Shown here: one piece after another, positions 1 to 11,049 of the stretch | How the letters are laid out: the number at the start of each line of letters is the position of its first letter | How positions within the stretch are numbered: position 1 is the stretch's first letter | DNA from: Phytoseiulus persimilis | Taxonomy: Eukaryota > Arthropoda > Arachnida > Mesostigmata > Phytoseiidae | Assembly (NCBI GenBank): GCA_037576195.1 | Contig: CM075101.1 | Coordinates: 52,204,001 to 52,268,000 of the forward strand | Direction of reading: 5' to 3' | Length of the DNA stretch: 64,000 nt | Notes under the pieces: model-generated | Databases searched by the model: none | Seen by the model: the letters and a program-made list of their open reading frames with translations, nothing else | Told to the model about the DNA's origin: nothing | Program-made: the position numbers and the translations under genes

Positions 1-1149
1 AGGTCTCGGACGGCACTGATCGCTGCGCGGCTGACCGCGGCGACATCCTTCGAGTGGGCGTCCAAGGCGATTCCAAAAAGTCCAGTATCACTGTAGTTGG
101 CTGTGAACGCTCCGATGGAGAACGGGTTCGCGGGCTTCGCAGCATGAACAGCTTTGCCCAACCTGGTGCTTCGAAGTTCGGAGAAGGGGACTCGCGCCTT
201 CGACATTCCCAACACGTGCTTCAGAACTTCCATCGTGAGGGCATCTTCCGGTTTTGCGAGTCCACCAGATTCCATGGCGAGTGCAACCAAGGTGCTCGGT
301 GCTGCAAACTCCACGCGAACCTCTCCCCCATGAGGGTTGAATTTCGATGGTTTCCCCTCGTCGCTCGATGAGCGTCCAACGTCTCCGAACTTCTTGTAGA
401 TGTGGACGAGGCGCTCATGGTCCACTCCGACGGCGGAAATCACAGTTCGAGGTCCGGTGACGTGGTCCTTGTGGAAAGCGGCCAGGATATCGGAGTTGAG
501 CTTGCTCATCATAGTTGGATGGACAAACAGCGAATTGGCCAAACCTGCGAACGGATCAGATAGAAAGGTTCAAGTGAATCAGCGGGAATCAGGGGGGATC
601 TCTTCAGGACTGTATTCCTGCCAAGACTACGAAAACTCATGATTCCAACTTACCGCCGCGGAAACTGGCCTGATGGAGGGCGTCCATCAGCAAAGCCCCC
701 TGGTTCTGTTGGAAAGTGGCCAGTTCTCGGCTGAGCTTGGGCATGATATCGTCGATCTGCCAGTGCTTGAAGGTGGGCGCGAAGGCGACGTCATTTAAAA
801 ACTTGATTGCAGTAGCCGCATAATCTCGGTTGCACTCGAGGGTGTAGATGATGTGGTCCCTCGTCGCCGCAGCAGAGAGGTTGCCACCAACCCATTCAAT
901 ATTCTTCGTGATTGCGAAACCCGTGGAGTTCTTCGTCTTGAGTCCCGCCATACAGCGAACAAAATGGGATGCACCCAGGGATGCCCCGGTTTCGTAACGA
1001 GACCCGGCCTTCGTCACAATGACGATGCGGCTCACAGGGCTCTGGTTTTCGATGGAATAAATAGAGAGTCCATTATCCAGAGTGGAGCACCTCGTATCCT
1101 CAGCGGGGAGTCTGGAAGAAAATTTCGGTTTATCTACACCGTATGACGG
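1..1149 (-). CDS. UQCRC2: Cytochrome b-c1 complex core protein 2 (UQCRC2-like), 5' part of gene, cut by window edge
   Basis: Core protein 2 is a non-catalytic M16-peptidase-fold subunit of mitochondrial respiratory complex III, on the matrix side of the inner membrane. Two exons are visible on the minus strand: 1149-654 (acceptor ATATCAG, donor GTAAGT) and 544-1, joined in phase so that FRG/GLANSL reads through, as in UQCRC2. The first exon carries the family start region (TLDNGLSIYSIENQSPVSRI, then VTKAGSRYETGASLGASHFV); the second has VLKHVLG and FTANYSDTGLFGIALDA, near the end of the first M16 half and the linker. The zinc-binding HxxEH of active M16 peptidases is absent, as expected for core 2. 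The reading frame is still open at base 1. The mitochondrial presequence exon lies upstream and was not found; an ATG-like start at 1176 has no targeting character, so the acceptor at about 1150 is preferred. Confidence 0.88.
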
Positions 1150-2197
1150 CTGATATTCATTCGCTCGCCTGCACAACCCATGCGAGGATGTATTGAGGAA
1201 GTAGAAGAGAATTGTCGGCGAAGGAAAATCTTGGACCTCTCTACTATAAGCGTGCTAGCATTGTTTTGTTTCGGCGCTGTATACAGCTATGCTCCTAACG
1301 GCAAGTAAGGTCACTGTCTTTCAAAAGGATTTGTCGTCTGATATTCATGACGATCTACTGGACGCAAGATTCACTGTATGGATCCACGCGCGCAAAGCGA
1401 CGACGCGACCGGCCCTCCGATTTTCCATAGAATTTTCAAGAGTCGAATTTCATGTTGAAAATGAGACCAGACCAGTGGTTTCATAACACTCCTCAGCGAT
1501 TCTCAGGACGAAAGGTTACCTCTTCTGGGCAGCGGCGACCTGCGCGCTGTATGCCCGGCTCGGCACCCTCTTCAACGGAGCGAGTTTGGGGAGCAGAGAC
1601 GCCATCATCGGCGCACTTGAGGGCAAATTCAGGAGGAATCACCAAAGATATCCTGAATGCAGGGCACTCCGGCAAAGTCAAAATGGCTGCTTAACGCTCA
1701 GAAGCCGCGCAGCTTATTCGACGGAGCATTCGACAGACGGTAACACCGTGTGCTCTCCGGTGCTTTCTTTGTGACGATGTCATAATTCCCACTACGTTCA
1801 ACTTCGCGATCACTTTGGACGTTTGCGTTGGATAGAAGTAGTGAGATCTCGGTATCCAGATATCCGTGGTATGAAGCTGTCCCAGAAATTCGGCCTGAAA
1901 GTCGAGCTCTTGTGAATCTCTGCATGATTCTTCCCCCTCTTTGCGCAAAACAGCTGACAAAGAGAACAATCAGATGTTAATAGTCAGCTCGGTCAGTGCA
2001 ACCGAGCATTGAATGTATTCCGAGTTAGACAGAGCTCCAGACTCATCAGGCGAGGGGAATCAGTTGTCAGTGTGGAATGGGCTTATCCGACTGATTATCG
2101 CGCCTCAGACCCCAGTGCGCAACCATTTGAATCGATATTCTCCGAGTGATGCTGATCTGTACTTTCCAGCTGAGAATAACCTTCTCATGAGTTGACG
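1150..2197. other. Divergent intergenic region between UQCRC2 and KCTD9
   Basis: The two flanking genes point away from each other, so this 1 kb should hold both promoters, the missing first exon of the core protein 2 gene and any KCTD9 5' leader. Short open frames on both strands (for example 1493-1681 and 1691-1969 minus) overlap each other and show no family signature. No clear TATA box or repeat was seen. Confidence 0.5.
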
Positions 2198-5100
2198 ATG
2201 GAATTCAAGCGCGTCACTCTCTTCAGCAATGGTTCCAATCAGGGTGGGAGAGTTGTTGCGTGTCCTGACACGATTGAGGAACTTAAGCAGTTGGCCCTCG
2301 AAGTTCTCGGCCTCCCGGTGACGCATGTCTTCAGCCAGACAGGGGGTAGGTGCTGGACAAACCACAAACGTCAGGTCAGGAATCGATGACCAAATCAAAT
2401 AGGGAAATCCGTTCGGTATACGACCTCAATATAACGTCTTGTTCGATTGGAGGATGCTTCGATTCGGTTGAACTGATACGCGACGATGATGTGCTGTACT
2501 GCTCAACTGGGCCCAACTTTATACGTGAGTTCACCGTGGCTTACAGTCCCCCTTTCTCCTCAATTTCTCGTGCGAGACGTTGTAGAATTTCCCTGAACCC
2601 TGATCGAGTGTCTTCGTTCCAGAACCGAACCAGGCTCGGCAAATCGCTGACAACAACACGGACTGGGTTCTGCTCAATGTGGGCGGGCAGCGTTTCGCTA
2701 CGACGAGGTAGTAAAAAATCCTCCTACTCTAGACTCTCGACTAGATGGACTTGATATTGTTCGACATCTCCCGCGGGAAGTCGACTATCATTATTAAATA
2801 TGAAGCTCACAAATCGAGAGCTCACGAAATCCAGGTCGTTATATTCGAGAATGTCATGTACATGCGGGAATGTGGAGTCCATGAAGATCACACTGTGGTG
2901 TAGCTATGATTCCATCCGCCTCAGAGCGAGTGGGATCATCGAGAGTACGTTATGTGCGTTGCGGAACCCGGCGAATAGCTAGAGGAAGATATATCATCTT
3001 CGGAAGGAACCGGGATACCAGTACACTCAACTCATGTTTTGGAATTTCATTGCCTTACAGGAGAACGTTGGTTTCCAAGGAGCCTCTTTCCATGCTGGCT
3101 CGGATGTTCTCTCTGGAAGATCGTCTGTGGCCAGCCGCAGTGGACAAAGAGGGCGCATTCCTGATTGATCGGTAAATCACTGTTTGCGGAATTCTTCGGG
3201 CTGGAAAGCAGTTTCCAATCCCCCGGGGAATCAACACTCATCTCCTCCGTTCGGGACTTGTATCGGAGTATGATTTTCTCTCCAGATCGGGCCGATACTT
3301 CGAACCGATCCTGAATTACCTGCGGCACGGTCAGTTGATCATGGAAAACGATTTAGAACTAGAAGGAGTTCTCGAAGAGGTTGGTACTATGGTGCTCGGA
3401 GTTCCGCCAGCATTTTATACAATTGTCGTCAGTTGATACATCGCAAGTCTGCTCTCAGGCGAAATTCTATGGCATACAGTCGCTCGTCTGTCAACTGGAG
3501 AGCCGTATTGCGAAGGAACCTCGGGACGATTCCCCCCTGACTCGACGGGACGTCGTATCGTTGCTTGCCGGGACTTCGACAGGGAAGGAACTCCGCTTTC
3601 AGGTTTGTCGCGTATTTTCGCCTGCGTCTCTCGTCCGCCTGACGGGAAGTCCAATAGGGAGATTTTTGGTATTGCTGGAGCGATTTTTCGAAACTGCCAG
3701 CTCTCCATATGCAAGAGGTCGGCTGCTCTGGGACTCTTGAGTTTCTTTGGCGGAATACGAATGTTTCGTCATCAGCCCGGGAAAAAAACCGAGACCGTAA
3801 CATGAAGGTTTCAATACGAGGACCCATGGAATGATGAACTTGGGAACTCAGGGGAGACAGTCGAGGGGTCCGAGGGATCTGCGTGCCACGAGCAGATTTG
3901 CGTCCGATATCCTGGCCGGTTTGGGTTGTGGTTCTGCAGTGTCGAGCGCCAGATGCGAGGTTCGATCAACGGGCATGTGGTACCACAGGCCGACTTCATC
4001 AGAGTTGGCTTCCACGGTTCCAATTGGGTCGAGGAAAAAGTCGGAGCAATTCTCTATGTCACCGGAACCTCACCGAATTGAGTCTGACCCGGATCTGTGA
4101 TGGCTCTTTCGCCTTCCTACGGATGGTCTTGAGGGCCCCATGATGAAGTTTGACAGATTTTGCGCAACGTCACGGAACAGAGAACCTCCGTTCTCCCAGC
4201 CCCAGATTTGACCCTTTGAGATCAGGGGAGATGGTATCAGACCGAAATTGATCGCCACACACGCCTCCCTCGCCGGTTCGATGGCTTCGCAAATACCATG
4301 GTTCCCATTTGAATTCGTGAATCAACCTGAACCTTCCAGAGCCTGTATCTTCGGGAACGTACCGGCTCTGCGAGGCGCTGCTGATGAAGATACCACGAAT
4401 CATCTTATTTTAGAATAGTCTCTTTCGTTACGTCCAGAGCGAATGGATCAGCATCCAGGGCCGCAGAAATCAGCACTGGCCACCCAGTGTAGTTCGCTCC
4501 ATCCAGTTTCAGATAGACAGGCAGCGAACTCTCAAGAGAATCGGTGACCCGTCTCTCAGAGGCTGAGATGTATATGCGATACAGAAACGAAAGCCCAGTA
4601 GTTTGGGATTTATGGTGTCGACTATCACAAGTTTGACCCGCGCTTCAAGGCATCATTCATGAACAAATTCTTTGATCCCATGGGGATTGGAGGGAAGATT
4701 GAATAATGCTCCAAATTAGGACTCGAATTCTGAGACTAGCTCGAAGAGCGTCCTCGCTCTTCGGCTACGATATCGATTCCTGCTCCTTGTATGAGGGTTT
4801 TTCTCCCGTCCCATCTCTCCGTTGAAGCAGAGTCAGAACCTCGCGCAAATGGTGATTCGTGATTTCTTCGTTTCGTGTCCCAATCCCATCTTGTTAGTAA
4901 CTCCGCTTTTTCTGCCCCAAACTGTGCTCGTACCGATCCGTCCATCAATCGATTAGCCAGCCCCACTGTACGAATCCCCAACATTGGATGAGAGCTCCCA
5001 CTGTTTGTTCCGATGGCACGAGTTCTCACTCCCCCGCACAGTCACTTGTTCACGCCGACCACTTTTATGTGAAGAAAATATGTTTTGTATAGCTTGCCTC

Positions 5101-8100
5101 AGACATGGTAATGATTGCCACCCGCTGGGGAACAGGGAGCCTCGTTCCAAGAGAAAATCGTCGTTCCTTCGACTAAGTGATACGATGGGAAGTTGGGGCA
5201 GATCGGCGCGAGGGCAGGTAAGTTTGAGACAGTCGGAAAGGTGCTCTCTTCCTCTCTTTTCGATTCAGATGGGCGCCATGGGAATCGGCGCCTGCCGAAT
5301 CATTCTTGTGGTGTAGGTCAGGGAGCTTCTCTCTAACGAATGGCTCGAGATGACGGTATAAATGTCGGTGGAACCTGTGAGATGAGTTCTTCAGCAGGAG
5401 CTTTACGATTGAGTGCGCTGGGCTCCCTGAGATCAACTATCCTCATCAGTGGCGGCGCCAGTGGGAAGCTGGGCAAGCTTAAGCGTCCCGAAAGTTATTC
5501 CGTCGGGTTCGACCTCGTGACGATTCGGAGACGATTTTCGGGAATCCGCAAGCACTGGTGTGTTCAGGCGAAAGTTCAGACACTCCTCTGACGCTGACAT
5601 CGAGAAACTCCCACGCCAGTCCACATTTCGAGCTGTGCTCAGTTCCGCTGTCCTCTGTCATAGGATCCCCCGTCTCCCTCAATATTTCGGCGGCGGTGAA
5701 CATGGATTTAAATTTCTGAAACGATTCCGCGGATCTCGCGATACAGTTATCGCTACCGAATCGGTCACGGCGATGCAAAAACAGAAACCAATGAGAAGTT
5801 CCTTCGGAAAGCCCCGGAATCAGTTCCCAGCTGAGTAGAGTGTTGAGCCCGGTAGGTTGAATTGAATCGATCCTGCGCGTGTGGTAGCGTCTCCAGAAGG
5901 TCTGTGGAGAAATAATATCGCAACGTCCTTCGCGATACCATGTAGAAGAATCGTTCTATGATTTCTTCGTGAATCACAGAGAGAACAGAATCAAGGATTG
6001 ACCAATCTTTGAAGCATCTGGAGACTCTCTATTACCTCACACAACACTTATAGAAAGCTCTGAAAAAATTCACGAGAATCTCGCCGCCCAAATCAGCTTC
6101 CCAGAGAAACAATCCTGGCGCCGCCACTGATCCTCAATCGCAGGTTCGCGATGACGGAATCCGTCAAGGTTCCTGTGAAGAATCGGAGCGAATGCGAGGG
6201 TGATTACTCAGGTGGGCTTTGACGCTCCATCGCCGCAAGCTGTAGATGTCTTGCCCCGCTGCGTCAAACAAGTATTTGCCTGAGATTGGTATCGAAATAT
6301 CACTGGAGTCCTCGGGTCAACTCAGGATGAACTCCCTCATTTACGTATTGGTGGCGGAATGAAGGGAAACACGTTCTTTCAAAATGGAAGTCTTTTCGGA
6401 TCTGTCGCCGACGCGAAATCTCAGCATCTTGACCTGCATCCTGGTGTGATCTTTCCGAAGATGATTACGAGCGCAGTTCAAGTGGTCCCGTTGCGAAAAG
6501 AAACAATATGATTCGAGGCGTGTCGAGGACTTTACCCGATGATTGTGTGCTGGAAGATAATCGCGATATCGTAAGACAGAGCTCAGCCCTCTCTCATCGA
6601 GAGTAGTCGGTGTCCCCACTCCATAGAGCTGTACCACTCGGTGTCGTGAAAACGGAAACTTCAAAGATCTGCCAGGCATGAGTCCTCCGCGATTCGTCAC
6701 TGCGTCTGAAATCGAGGCGACACTTGATACACACCTTGAGGAATACCTCGAGTGCGTGAAAAAGACGTTTGTCGAATACTCTTGTGGGGAGGCCGCGAAC
6801 CCCCTCCGATCCTGGCTGAGAACGCGCCCTCGCGAAGGTAGTTTTCTTTCCATGAGCGATTGTCTGTATGGCTCCGATGATGTTGCTGATTTTCTCGTTC
6901 GGATTAGGCCTCATTTGTATGCCGGGTTTCGTACCTTCGATCGGAGCTTTGGCGGTGAAAATCCTGAACTTCGCACCGGGTCATCTCGGAGGCACCGTCA
7001 TTCTTTTTGATGAAGGCACGACCGCTGCCCTGCTCGATGTCACTGCTGTGACTGATTACAGGTAAATCTTACAATATGTCCAAGCTTGGTCCTCTTTTTC
7101 ACCGAGCGACCCCTGGGATGGCGAACCGGAGGTTTCGAATTCTGTTTTAGAGTCGTCAATTGTTCCCAGGACGAGCGGCATGTCCTTGGTGGCGACACGA
7201 CTCATGGCCCCGGCTTTCTCTCGTCTTGGCGTTTACGGGAGCGGAGCTCAAGCCCGGAGGCATATCCTCATGTTTGCGCGCTGTTTCAAGCTGGACATTG
7301 TTAGGATATGGAATCATCGCAAAGAAAGCGCATTCAAGCTGATCGATCATCTACGACAGGAAGGCATAAATGCGGAATTTTGCGAGAATCCTGAAGATGC
7401 TGCCATGGAAGTAATTGTTACAGCGACTGATGCCACAGAGCCGATACTCAATGCGAAATGGCTCCCGAAACGGTGTCACATCAATTGCGTAGGTGCACCC
7501 CAGGTGACGCGCAGGGAGCTCGACACAGAAATCATGAGAAATGCTGAGATTGTCGTTGTGGATTCGAGGGAAAGTGCTCTCACCGAGAGCGGGGACGTGA
7601 TCGGGAGTGGCGTAGCGGTCGAAGAGATCGGAGGTATGATCAGGGAAAACGCATTGAAACCATACCGAGAACTACGAGAGGGCATTACAGTTTTCAAATC
7701 ACTTGGTATTGGAGTTCAAGACGCAGCTGCGGCTAAATTTGTTTGGGACAAGCTCCGATGATCGATGTACCAGGAGCCGAACGGGTCACCGGTCGAATAG
7801 GCCTCGCTTGCTACCGCTCATGATGAAACCCTCGAGCACGATATCAATAAATGGATATGCCTCCGTTCAAGCGAGCTCATGAGCAAGAGTCCTTCTGGCG
7901 AGCCTCCGCTGTGCGTGAGTTTTCGTCTTTCAGGTTCGCCCCCCTCCCTCTCTTCCACCAGTTCGGCTCGATCGTCCCGAAAAAACACAAGATGGAGTAT
8001 TCGTCCTGCCACTCATCTGAGTCAAGTTGCCGCAGGTTATATCCGTCTCGAAGTCAGTTTCCCCTTTTCGATCGATTGTGAATCGCACTATCTTCTTTTC

Positions 8101-8854
8101 TAGGGAATCAATCTGGAAGGAGCCGACCTTTCCAGAATGGACCTGCGCCACATCAATTTCAAGTATTCAAACTTGCGTGGTTGTCGCTTGCAGTACAGCA
8201 ATTTGAGTTTTTGTAATTTTGAAAGGGCGGATCTCTCCGGAGCTGATCTAGAGGTGTGCTACGGTTAATGGAGGATGCTTCTCATTCATAATATTCATCT
8301 GGAAAATCCTTCACCGACCGTATTGAAACTGACTCATCCTGCTGTCTTTGATTCTAGGGCGCCGTCCTCAAGGGGGCGCGAATGGTTTGCGCCAACATGG
8401 AGAAATGCAACCTGTCGCGCTGTGATATGGAGTCTGGAGCGAAGTTCTTCGTAAATCTTGAATCCGCTAATTTGAAGAGCGCCGTTTTCGAAAACAGCCA
8501 AATGACAGGGGCCAACCTGAGAGTGGCAACGTTGAAGAATGCCAACATGCAGAATTGTTACCTGAGGCAGGCTGATCTCGCTGGTGCCGACTTAGAAGTG
8601 AGCACATACATATGGAAGAGCTGAAATTCAACCGGGAAGCGAACTTGGCCTTAGAAAACGACACAGATCGAACAAATCTCTCTCTCTAGGGGGACTCGCA
8701 AGAGATCTCATATTAATTCTTAGAAATATCTCCGCAGAATTGCAATCTCTCCGGGAGTGATCTACAGGAAGCGAATTTGAGGGGAGCCAATTTCAAGGAC
8801 ACTGTGCTCGCCAGGATGCTCTCGCCGTTGCACATGGCTCAAGCGATCCCTTGA
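2198..8854 (+). CDS. KCTD9: KCTD9: BTB/POZ-domain protein with pentapeptide repeats
   Basis: KCTD9-family proteins pair a BTB/T1 domain, used by relatives as Cullin-3 adaptors, with a pentapeptide-repeat quadrilateral helix. Nine exons join in phase: 2198-2345, 2453-2524, 2623-2707, 3061-3171, 3286-3379, 3459-3602, 8104-8253, 8358-8597, 8738-8854, giving 386 aa, close to the 389 aa of human KCTD9. The N-terminal domain (residues 1 to about 75) ends in VELIRDDDVLYC; the BTB domain follows (WVLLNVGGQRFATTR, KEGAFLIDR, YFEPILNYLRHGQLI); the pentapeptide block starts at about residue 219 (GINLEGADLSRMDLRHINF) and runs to the stop with repeated A(D/N)LxG-type units. The C-terminus LSPLHMAQAIP resembles the vertebrate end. 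The sixth intron (3603-8103) is unusually long and contains another gene. Polyadenylation signals AATAAA lie at 8968 and 9159. Confidence 0.95.
3603..6677. other. Long KCTD9 intron, left part, with unassigned coding-like stretches
   Basis: About 3 kb of the 4.5 kb KCTD9 intron precedes the nested CRYM-type gene. On the plus strand 3808-4080 has an open frame with protein-like composition (contains FQYEDPWNDELGN and VPQADFIRVGFHGSNW); 4230-4410 reads PKLIATHASLAGSM and IPWFPFEFVNQPEPSR; after a possible acceptor CAGTAG, 4605-4705 reads FGIYGVDYHKFDPRFK and ends in a stop. These could be exons of a second nested gene, or relics. On the minus strand 4736-5029 also contains a plausible stretch (GIRTVGLANRLMDGS). 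I recognise no family. From about 5100 to 6600 I see only short overlapping frames. Confidence 0.3.
6678..7761 (+). CDS. CRYM: Ketimine reductase / mu-crystallin (ornithine cyclodeaminase family)
   Basis: The family includes mammalian mu-crystallin, an NAD(P)H-dependent cytosolic ketimine reductase that also binds thyroid hormone, and bacterial ornithine cyclodeaminases and alanine dehydrogenases. Three exons join in phase: 6678-6837, 6908-7061 and 7170-7761 (introns of 70 and 108 bp), giving 301 aa against 314 in human CRYM. The junctions restore conserved family sequence: NPLRSWLRTRPREG-LICMPGFVPS at the first and VTDYR-TSGMSLVATRL at the second. The Rossmann nucleotide-binding loop GVYGSGAQARRH lies near residue 125, and HINCVGA plus VDSRESALTESGDV match the C-terminal half. 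The whole gene lies inside the sixth intron of KCTD9 on the same strand. Substrate preference cannot be read from sequence alone. Confidence 0.9.
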
Positions 8855-8967
8855 TCGATGCGGCCGGAGGGAACTCTTCGCCACTTGAGTCTCCCTACCG
8901 AGTGGACGAGTCTCTTGGAGTGATCGACCAACAGGATTGAGCTTCTGAATGTGATGTAAATACGGTA

Positions 8968-9164
8968 AATAAACGTGGCTTCTCCTAAACATTTCAATAG
9001 GACGGAACGATGGTGCCCAAGCTGCAGAAGCGCGACCATGAGTTTTGCTCTAGATTGGAAAGTAGGAAGAAAGCTCGAAACAGAGTGACAACCTCTCTCT
9101 CGTTTACTGCTAGTCCTTGAGCGTCGGAAGAGATACAATCCTCCCAATCAGCGTTCAAAATAAA
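8968..9164 (+). terminator. Polyadenylation signals after KCTD9
   Basis: Two AATAAA hexamers, at 8968-8973 and 9159-9164, lie 114 and 305 bases past the KCTD9 stop codon. The first is the better-placed candidate. The convergent MRPS10 gene ends at 9325, so the two 3' ends lie close together. Confidence 0.5.
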
Positions 9165-9324
9165 TCTACGCATGGCTGTTCAGTCCTGAGGACGATGCCG
9201 CAAGTATTCGGGCAAAGGCTGAATTTCTTCCTTGGTTACCTGAGGGAGAAAACTTCCTTAGGCTTCTCGATTGGATGATAGCTCGAATAAAGTCTTGGCG
9301 CAGTATATCGGATTGAGAAGAGAC

Positions 9325-10141
9325 TCATTGGAACGTCGATGGATCTACCTTCATCGCAACTCCTTCAGGAACATTCCTCTCGACGTATTCTAGAAACGTA
9401 TCTGCCGTGGATCCTGTTAATTTCTCGAACTCCATCACCTGGAATTCGTTGTCAACTATGAACCAAGAGCTCGATGAAGGCTCTGGTTATGGGCTCCCAT
9501 CCAGAATATGTTATCACTCAGAAGTAGCTCAGAAGTTCATGCAATACTAATTATCCACCATCCACCGAACTATGAAAGCATGGGTTGGAGGATATATTTC
9601 AGAACCATGACAATGTGAGCAGATGGAGGCTGTGGAAAGATAAATGCCGCAACTTGCTCTAGGAATCACAGTATATTCCTGCATCGTGTCTCACCTGAAA
9701 GTACGTCCTCGCTTCATAAGACTCGAGATATTTGGCCTTTGCGAAGCTGGATCTCAACACTGTGCGTCGCTGGTGAACCTTCGGAGGTTCCCAAGCTTTG
9801 CGAAGGGGAATTTCCAGGTATTTTGCTGTCTCCAGGACGAAATATCGGTAGCTCTTGAGAACCGCAGGATCATGGCCACGGGCCTGGAATGGAGAACTAC
9901 ATTTTTAGCCGCGAGTCTGATCTAGCCCGTACCAAGAATCCCGATAGAATCTTGGACGTCATCTGCCCTGGCTTCCTTGTATCGAACACTCCGAGCACAC
10001 TTGACTCACCTCGAGGGTCAACCGTCTGAACAGTTTGTCCGGCGCCGGCTCGGCTTCCGCAGACTGTGCTTCAGGGACACTGGGCCCTGCGGCTGCTGCG
10101 GTCGACGCCAAACTACCTAGGCCAACATTTGATAGGGGCAC
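9325..10141 (-). CDS. MRPS10: Mitochondrial small ribosomal subunit protein uS10m (MRPS10), first exon not found
   Basis: MRPS10 is the uS10-family protein of the mitochondrial 28S subunit. Three minus-strand exons join in phase 0: 10141-10010, 9883-9695 and 9438-9325 (stop TGA at 9327-9325), giving 144 codable residues. The middle exon carries the S10 core (ARGHDPAVLKSYRYFVLETA, then WEPPKVHQRRTVLRSSF and SYEARTYFQ); the last exon has LTGSTADTFLEYVERNVPEG, almost identical in pattern to vertebrate MRPS10, and ends shortly after, so the usual C-terminal tail is cut short. The first visible exon (LFRRLTLE before the core) opens with an alanine- and proline-rich linker. The presequence exon upstream of 10141 was not identified; a small frame near 10344 is possible but unsupported. 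Confidence 0.9.
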
Positions 10142-10745
10142 CTGCAATTGATGGTCGGGGCCGATGAGCTCATGGAAATCGGGAAGACTAAGTTACGACT
10201 GCGACACACAGGAAGGCGTCCTGATAACCATGTGCAAAACCAAACTAGGAATGAAATGAACGGACCCGTTGCAGTGGAAAGCGGATCACCGCGAACATCA
10301 CTCCCTTGCTGAAAGAGCGCTGACCTGCTCTCACGATTCAGCACTGAAATAATGTTTTCGAATGGGAACTCCGCGCGATCAGGCTGTTTCTGTTGTGGTC
10401 ACGCGACTCTCGACACATACGCCTGAATCAGCGCGTATCTGGGACGACGGGTAACGATTCGGGAGTACTTTGCGCGGTCGCCTGGCAGATATTCCAGCAA
10501 GGGTTCCCGTGAAAATCCACTCGTGAATCGCTCCCGATCCCTCAAGCACGAAAAGTGGGACACCCCATAGATACATTTATGGACCTATCAATGCCAACGT
10601 TTGGCAGTAGCTCGGAGACCAACTCGCAAGGCGCGGTTTTGCGCGTGAAAATCGGCCTGTCTCCTCCACAATAGCATGGCACTGACATCAGTGCTTGATC
10701 AATTGATCAGCTTCCTGCCGTTCCCTTGATTTGAGGTGAACTCAC

Positions 10746-11049
10746 GGAAGTTGAATCCCATACGCAGCGTCAAACTTGAACTCCGCTGCCCACGGGCCCT
10801 CCGCGAACAAGCTCGATGGGTCCCATCCTACTGACTTCAGGAACCGAAGGGAAACCGTCGCACGGGCGTGCAGATTCTCGAGAATTCATCACAACTCTGT
10901 TCTCCGACTCGATAACCTCGAAACGGGCCTTTTCTCCGAAGGGTGCCGGACGAGTCTGCACCGATGTGGCTCATCAGTTCTGCCGCATGATTTTGGAGGG
11001 TTCCAAGGGCGAGATCGTCAACCGGGGTCACCTCAGGCATTCGGCTCAC
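10746..11049 (-). other. Coding-like exon(s) of an unrecognised minus-strand gene
   Basis: On the minus strand a segment ending at 10746 with a good donor (CTTCC|GTGAGT) reads SLRFLKSVGWDPSSLFAEG and then AAEFKFDAAYGIQLP, with protein-like composition. Just upstream, other frames are also open (FGEKARFEVIESENRVVMNS; TLQNHAAELMSHIGAD). The frames do not join by an obvious intron, so either a very short intron, a frameshift or chance is involved. I do not recognise the family. It may be an upstream gene or an early exon cluster unrelated to MRPS10. Confidence 0.3.
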
